A stretch of 64,000 nt of DNA from JAKVKY01 sp964293585 (lineage in GTDB: Bacteria; Bacillota; Negativicutes; Acidaminococcales; Acidaminococcaceae). Under the pieces are notes generated by a model. It was given only the letters and a program-made list of their open reading frames with translations. It ran no database searches and was not told where the DNA came from. Below, one piece after another: positions 59,830 to 64,000 of the stretch. The stretch's first letter is position 1. Each line of letters opens with the position of its first letter. The position numbers and the translations under genes were made by a program. The stretch covers positions 17,017-81,016 of the forward strand of contig CAXYYS010000003.1 in assembly GCA_964293585.1 (NCBI GenBank), in the 5' to 3' direction.

Positions 59830-62766
59830 ATGAAACCGTACCGGCAATCAAGGACGATTGCAATTTTGGTAGTGGAATTATTACTTACTTTATGTATATG
59901 CATAGCTATCGCTGTTGCCAACCTGGTAGTGGAGCAAAACCAGGCGGCTAAATATACCCAGGCTACCGCCGTGGATTATCATAACCTGGCAGAAAGGTAT
60001 CTTTCTGTCTTTAAGGTGCTGACCGTGCCGGTACGGGAAAAGATCGCCACCAAACCTTCTTTTGAAGAGATGCAGCGCTGGCTGCAGGCCCATGAAGATA
60101 TTTTCCGCGAAGCGGTGGATAAGGATGTCTACGATGGTTTTGCCATGACTTATAAGGGCGGTTATGCTCACAGCTGGAACTACGGTGATTATTCCAAGTA
60201 TGATCCCAATACCCGTCCCTGGTACCAGCAGGCGGCTAAGGCCGGCGGACAGCCGATAGTAGTGGCGCCTTACCTTTCTTTTTTGGGCGCCAGCAAGCTG
60301 AAGGCGGACCAGGTGGTTATCATGACCATCGCCCAAAAATATTCTGATGAGATTTCTTTTGACCTGGACCTGAAGATCAAGAAACTGGATGCTATCCTGT
60401 CGCAGCGCAAGACGGAGCATGCAGGTTCTTCCATGTTGTTGTTTAACAAATCCGGGTTTATCTTAAGTTCTACGAACAAAGCTTATTATGCCCATAATGT
60501 GAACGAACCGGATGAGACATTAAGCAAAAGCTTAAGCGGCGTGCTGCTGGACCTGCAAAAACATACGGAAGACCTGAGGTTTGTCCGCATTGACGGCCAG
60601 CCTTATTTTGCGTATGCATCTAAGGATGAAGAAGGCAATATTTATGTGGCGCTGAGTCCTTTCTGGGCCATTTTTGCCCGGAGATTTTTGTGGATTATCG
60701 CGATTTTTGTGGCTCTGGCCGCCCTGGAAATCTGGATTTACTACCGGCAAAAACATGCGCTCATCGAACTGTCCGCACGGGATATGCGTATCCTGCAGGC
60801 CATGGCCTTCTATTTTGAAGGGGTGTACGTAGGCCACATCAATAAGGATGAGTTTGAGGTCCTGAAAGCAGACCAATACTATGAGCCGCTGCTGCAGCAA
60901 AACCTGACGCAAAAGGAAATTTTTGCGCACATGGCAGCGGAACGGTTAGCGCCGGCAGCCAGAGCAGAATTTTTACAAGCAACGGCGGCAGAAAATATCA
61001 AGGCTCGCCTGGATGTAAGCCAGGGTTTTAGTACTAATGTCCTTATGCAGGATGGCCACTGGCTGACTTTGCATTTTATCCGCAGTGAGGATTATGCTGC
61101 CAACCAGGCTTTTGTGTTCTTTGTGGAAAACGCAGACGAAGAGATGCGCAAGCGTAAAGCCCTGGAAGATGCCCTGGAGGCCGCCAACAAGGCGACCGAG
61201 GCCAAGAGCGAATTCTTAAGCCGCATGAGCCATGAGATCAGGACGCCGATGAACGCTATCGTGGGGCTGAATGCTATTGCCAGGAACCATGTGGCTGAAC
61301 CACTCAAAGTGGAAGATTATCTGAACAAGATTGACGCTTCTGCGAAGGTGTTGTTGAACATTATCAACGATGTGCTGGATATGTCTGCCATCGCCAATAA
61401 TAAATTAAAAATCGCCAAGTCGGAGTTTGATTTAAAAGCAGTCCTCAATGCTATTTCTACCATTTATTATACCCAGTGCGAGCAGAAGGGCGTTCGTTTT
61501 ATCATGGATGTGGACGTGAAGAACGAACTTTTAATCGGCGACAGCCTGCGGGTGAACCAGATTTTGATGAACCTGGTTTCTAATGCTTTTAAGTTTACAG
61601 ACCGGGGCGGTTCCATTGCTGTACGGGTTAAGGAAAACCGCCGCGAGGACGATACGGTCTTTTTGCAGTTCAAAGTTACGGATACAGGTGTAGGCATGAC
61701 TCCCGAGATGCTGAAACGTATCTTTAAACCCTTTGAGCAGGAAAGCGCCGTCACGGCCAAAAAATACGGCGGCAGCGGTCTGGGACTTTCCATCACTAAG
61801 AATCTGGTGACCATGTTGCGGGGCGATATTGCGGTGGAAAGCGAGAAGGGTAAGGGTACGACCTTTACCGTAGAACTGCCCTTTAAGACTACCGGACGCG
61901 CCAGTGAACCCGTGGACAAGTCCAAGTTTAAGAACCTGCGGATGCTGGTGGTGGACGATGAAAAGAGTGCCCGGGAGTATACCGGTATGCTGCTGGACCG
62001 GATCGGCGTCAAATACGATCTGGCTATTTCCGGGGTGGATGCCCTGGAGAAAGTACGTGCAGCCCAGGCTGCTGGCAACGGCTATAACCTGTGCCTGCTG
62101 GACTGGAAGATGCCGGGACTGGACGGAGTGGATGTTACTAAGGAACTGCGTAAACTTGTGCCTGCGGGTATGATGGTCATCATCGTTTCTGCATATGATA
62201 CCAGCGAGATGGAAGACGAAGCCACCAACGCCGGTGCGGATATGTTCGTGTCCAAACCTTTGTTCCAGTCGACTATCTTTAATCTGCTGGTGCAGATGCT
62301 GGGCGGCAAGATGGGTTTAGGGGCTATTCCTTTTTCCAGCTATGATTTTTCGGGCCACAGAGCGCTTTTGGCAGAAGATAATCCTATCAACAGCGAAGTG
62401 GCAAGGGAATTGCTGCGCATGGTAAAACTGGATTGCGACCTGGCGGAGAACGGCAAAGAAGCGGTGGATAAGTTTAACAAAGCTGCTCCCGGCACGTATG
62501 ATTTAATCCTGATGGATATCCAGATGCCGCTGCTGGATGGCTACGGAGCTACCAAAGCCATTCGCGCCCTGCCGCGTCCGGATGCTAAAACCATACCGAT
62601 CTTTGCCATGACGGCCAACGCATTTACGGAAGACGTGAGCGCGGCGCTGACCTGCGGCATGAACGGCCACCTGGCAAAACCCATTGACGTGGCTAAGTTG
62701 TACGCTACGGTGGCGGGTGTAATCTGGAAAGATAAAGGACAGGGTGCGGCTAGTAAAAAAGTTTAA
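59830..62766 (+). CDS. Hybrid sensor histidine kinase with dCache-type sensor and two receiver domains
   Basis: A 978-residue membrane kinase. Membrane helices at about 10-35 and 285-305 flank an extracytoplasmic double-Cache domain (about 36-280) with the signature DPNTRPWYQQA, typical of amino- or organic-acid sensors. A PAS-like region (about 325-440) follows. HisKA has His468 in RMSHEIRTPMNAI and the HATPase spans about 520-680. The first receiver has Asp758 (LDWKMPGLDG) and the second Asp896 (LMDIQMPLLDG). No HPt or output domain is present. ATG 59830 follows GGGAAGGA; the open frame to 59698 runs through the promoter. Confidence 0.93.
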   Translation: MKPYRQSRTIAILVVELLLTLCICIAIAVANLVVEQNQAAKYTQATAVDYHNLAERYLSVFKVLTVPVREKIATKPSFEEMQRWLQAHEDIFREAVDKDVYDGFAMTYKGGYAHSWNYGDYSKYDPNTRPWYQQAAKAGGQPIVVAPYLSFLGASKLKADQVVIMTIAQKYSDEISFDLDLKIKKLDAILSQRKTEHAGSSMLLFNKSGFILSSTNKAYYAHNVNEPDETLSKSLSGVLLDLQKHTEDLRFVRIDGQPYFAYASKDEEGNIYVALSPFWAIFARRFLWIIAIFVALAALEIWIYYRQKHALIELSARDMRILQAMAFYFEGVYVGHINKDEFEVLKADQYYEPLLQQNLTQKEIFAHMAAERLAPAARAEFLQATAAENIKARLDVSQGFSTNVLMQDGHWLTLHFIRSEDYAANQAFVFFVENADEEMRKRKALEDALEAANKATEAKSEFLSRMSHEIRTPMNAIVGLNAIARNHVAEPLKVEDYLNKIDASAKVLLNIINDVLDMSAIANNKLKIAKSEFDLKAVLNAISTIYYTQCEQKGVRFIMDVDVKNELLIGDSLRVNQILMNLVSNAFKFTDRGGSIAVRVKENRREDDTVFLQFKVTDTGVGMTPEMLKRIFKPFEQESAVTAKKYGGSGLGLSITKNLVTMLRGDIAVESEKGKGTTFTVELPFKTTGRASEPVDKSKFKNLRMLVVDDEKSAREYTGMLLDRIGVKYDLAISGVDALEKVRAAQAAGNGYNLCLLDWKMPGLDGVDVTKELRKLVPAGMMVIIVSAYDTSEMEDEATNAGADMFVSKPLFQSTIFNLLVQMLGGKMGLGAIPFSSYDFSGHRALLAEDNPINSEVARELLRMVKLDCDLAENGKEAVDKFNKAAPGTYDLILMDIQMPLLDGYGATKAIRALPRPDAKTIPIFAMTANAFTEDVSAALTCGMNGHLAKPIDVAKLYATVAGVIWKDKGQGAASKKV

Positions 62767-62778
62767 AACAGAAACTAC

Positions 62779-62823
62779 AAAAGGGACTTGGATTAGCGTG
62801 TGAACGCCAACCAAGTCCCTTTT
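62779..62823. terminator. Bidirectional terminator between the 59830 kinase and corA
   Basis: A perfect 13-bp stem AAAAGGGACTTGG/CCAAGTCCCTTTT with a 19-nt loop. The A-run and T-run on the two sides allow termination from both convergent genes. Confidence 0.88.
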
Positions 62824-62865
62824 AATTTGTGTAAGATACGGAGCTAAGTATTTCCGGCCGGGGCC

Positions 62866-63975
62866 TTATATCCACTTGCGGGTCTTAAAGCTGCGGTACA
62901 GGAAGATTGCAATAATCACCATTACCGCCAGCACCGTGGGATAACCCCACTGGGATTTCAGCTCGGGCATGAATTCAAAGTTCATGCCGTAGACTCCGGC
63001 TATAAAGGTAAGGGGCAGGAACACGGTACTGATCAGCGCCAAAACCTTCATGATCTCGTTGGTACGGTTGTTAATGTTATCCATGTTGAGCTGGATGATG
63101 CTGCTCATGTAGTCGCTGCAGATGTCACAGGCTTCGTACAGCTGGTAGATATGGTCTTTAAGATCGGCCAGGTAGGGGTCAAGCTTGGACGGGAAAAAGT
63201 CTTCCTTGTCGTCGGACATGTTTACCAGCATGTTCTTTAAGGGCCAGATTACGTGCCGGCAGGTAGTGACATCGTGTTTTAAATAGCTGAGCGTGGTGCG
63301 CTCCAGGGGCATGTCACTGGCCAGAAGCTGTTTTTCCGTAGCTTCGATGCTGGCTTCCAGCCGTTCAAAAACGGCAAAATAATTATCCACCAGGTTGTCT
63401 AAAAGGGCGTAGAGCACATAACTGGGCTCAGTCTTATCGTCTTTAAAAAGAGGCAGGCGTTTCCTGACCCCGGCAAAACTGTCGCTGGTAGGCGGTTGAA
63501 AGCTGACGATGATATTGCCTTTGGCCAAGAAGCTGACCTGTTCCCGGCGCACCCGGCGGCTGGAATTATAGTAAAGCCGTTTGGTCACTAAAAGCAGCGC
63601 CCCTTCCCAGACCTCAAACTTGCTGCGCTGATGGGCGTTGAGTACGTCTTCCCGAAAGAGAGGGTGCAGGTTTAAGCAATTAAAAATCTTACGGATGGAT
63701 TTGAGACTGGCAGGTCCCTGCACATCCAGCCAGAGTGTGCTGCCGGCCGGCGCTGTCAGATGCGCGTCGTCCAGCTCTGCCAGGGTGGCGGTTTGCATCT
63801 TACCGTCCTGCAGCAAAGTTACCACAAACTGGGAGGGAGCCGAAGCATCTATGGCTACAGGAATAGGAGTTCCCGGAGCGAGCCCCGCGGTTTGGGACAT
63901 TTTTTCGTAACGGACCTTGTTTTCAGCGCTGGTGTTTTCAGGGCTGCTGGTATTTTTGTTGCGGCTGACACTCAT
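62866..63975 (-). CDS. corA: CorA-family magnesium/divalent cation channel
   Basis: A 369-residue CorA protein. The N-terminal cytoplasmic alpha/beta domain and long stalk helix span about 40-300. Two C-terminal membrane helices follow, the first ending in the selectivity motif YGMNFE (about 330). The tail RSFKTRKWI is basic, as usual. CorA pentamers admit Mg2+ (or Co2+/Ni2+). The first 35 residues are polar and less conserved. ATG 63975 is preceded by AAAGGAG. It converges with the kinase gene. Confidence 0.94.
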   Translation of the reverse strand: MSVSRNKNTSSPENTSAENKVRYEKMSQTAGLAPGTPIPVAIDASAPSQFVVTLLQDGKMQTATLAELDDAHLTAPAGSTLWLDVQGPASLKSIRKIFNCLNLHPLFREDVLNAHQRSKFEVWEGALLLVTKRLYYNSSRRVRREQVSFLAKGNIIVSFQPPTSDSFAGVRKRLPLFKDDKTEPSYVLYALLDNLVDNYFAVFERLEASIEATEKQLLASDMPLERTTLSYLKHDVTTCRHVIWPLKNMLVNMSDDKEDFFPSKLDPYLADLKDHIYQLYEACDICSDYMSSIIQLNMDNINNRTNEIMKVLALISTVFLPLTFIAGVYGMNFEFMPELKSQWGYPTVLAVMVIIAIFLYRSFKTRKWI

Positions 63976-64000
63976 GGTGACCAGACTCCTTTGTTAGCTT

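Noticed and set aside
1..64000. CRISPR arrays, insertion sequences, prophage or rRNA genes
   Set aside because: No regularly spaced repeats, transposase, integrase, phage structural genes or rRNA-like sequence were seen on either strand.

Overview
The window is chromosomal DNA from a Gram-negative-type (diderm) Firmicute of the class Negativicutes. A complete outer-membrane and Kdo2-lipid A gene block (tamB, bamA, three ompH/skp-like genes, lpx/kds/waa/lpt) sits beside features typical of Firmicutes: strong AGGAGG-like ribosome sites, intrinsic terminators and a SAM-I riboswitch. LpxI instead of LpxH, the LpxC-FabZ and WaaA-LpxK fusions, and only three POTRA domains in BamA fit that class. 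Moderate GC and gene content suggest an Acidaminococcaceae-like genus, but I cannot name the genus from sequence alone.

Layout. (1) 1-28.7 kb, all on the plus strand, is the envelope cluster: 3' part of tamB, a sigma-70 factor, a single-pass membrane protein, bamA, an unknown envelope protein, three Skp-like genes, then lpxD, lpxL1, lpxC-fabZ, lpxA, lpxI, lpxB, msbA, waaA-lpxK, kdsB, kdsA, kdsD, kdsC, lpxL2, lptC, lptA, lptB, lptF/G, a DUF3084 protein and a YqgF-like protein. It encodes nearly every step from UDP-GlcNAc acylation to lipid A export; lptD is not in the window. (2) 28.8-31.3 kb: an UshA-like protein without its metal ligands, a cyclodeaminase-family protein and tRNA-Ser(UGA). 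(3) 31.3-44.6 kb is a more AT-rich accessory stretch: a MATE exporter/flavoprotein/Ntn-hydrolase operon, tRNA-Ser(GCU), a PTS EIIBC, a LysR/malic-or-malolactic-enzyme pair, an alpha/beta hydrolase and a hybrid histidine kinase. It ends in a decayed second copy of tRNA-Ser(GCU) with its terminator. (4) 44.6-48.2 kb, minus strand: a PocR-domain hybrid kinase, a small membrane protein and a diguanylate cyclase broken by an internal deletion. (5) 48.4-53.7 kb: a GntR-controlled thiol/gamma-glutamyl operon (cysteine desulfidase, gamma-glutamyl hydrolase, APC permease) with divergent gntR and an AbrB-type membrane protein. (6) 54.2-64 kb: an OpuC/EgtU-like ABC transporter, an N-formylglutamate amidohydrolase-family gene behind a SAM-I riboswitch, HU, a GltD-like oxidoreductase, a third hybrid kinase and CorA.

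The most unusual observations are: the SAM-I riboswitch in front of an N-formylglutamate amidohydrolase-family gene; the decayed tRNA-Ser duplicate that brackets about 9 kb with the intact tRNA; the UshA-fold protein without its metal site; the MATE transporter with a degenerate RsbW-like tail; the diguanylate cyclase lacking its active site; and the near-perfect operator between gntR and the cysteine operon. I saw no CRISPR array, insertion sequence, phage genes or rRNA.
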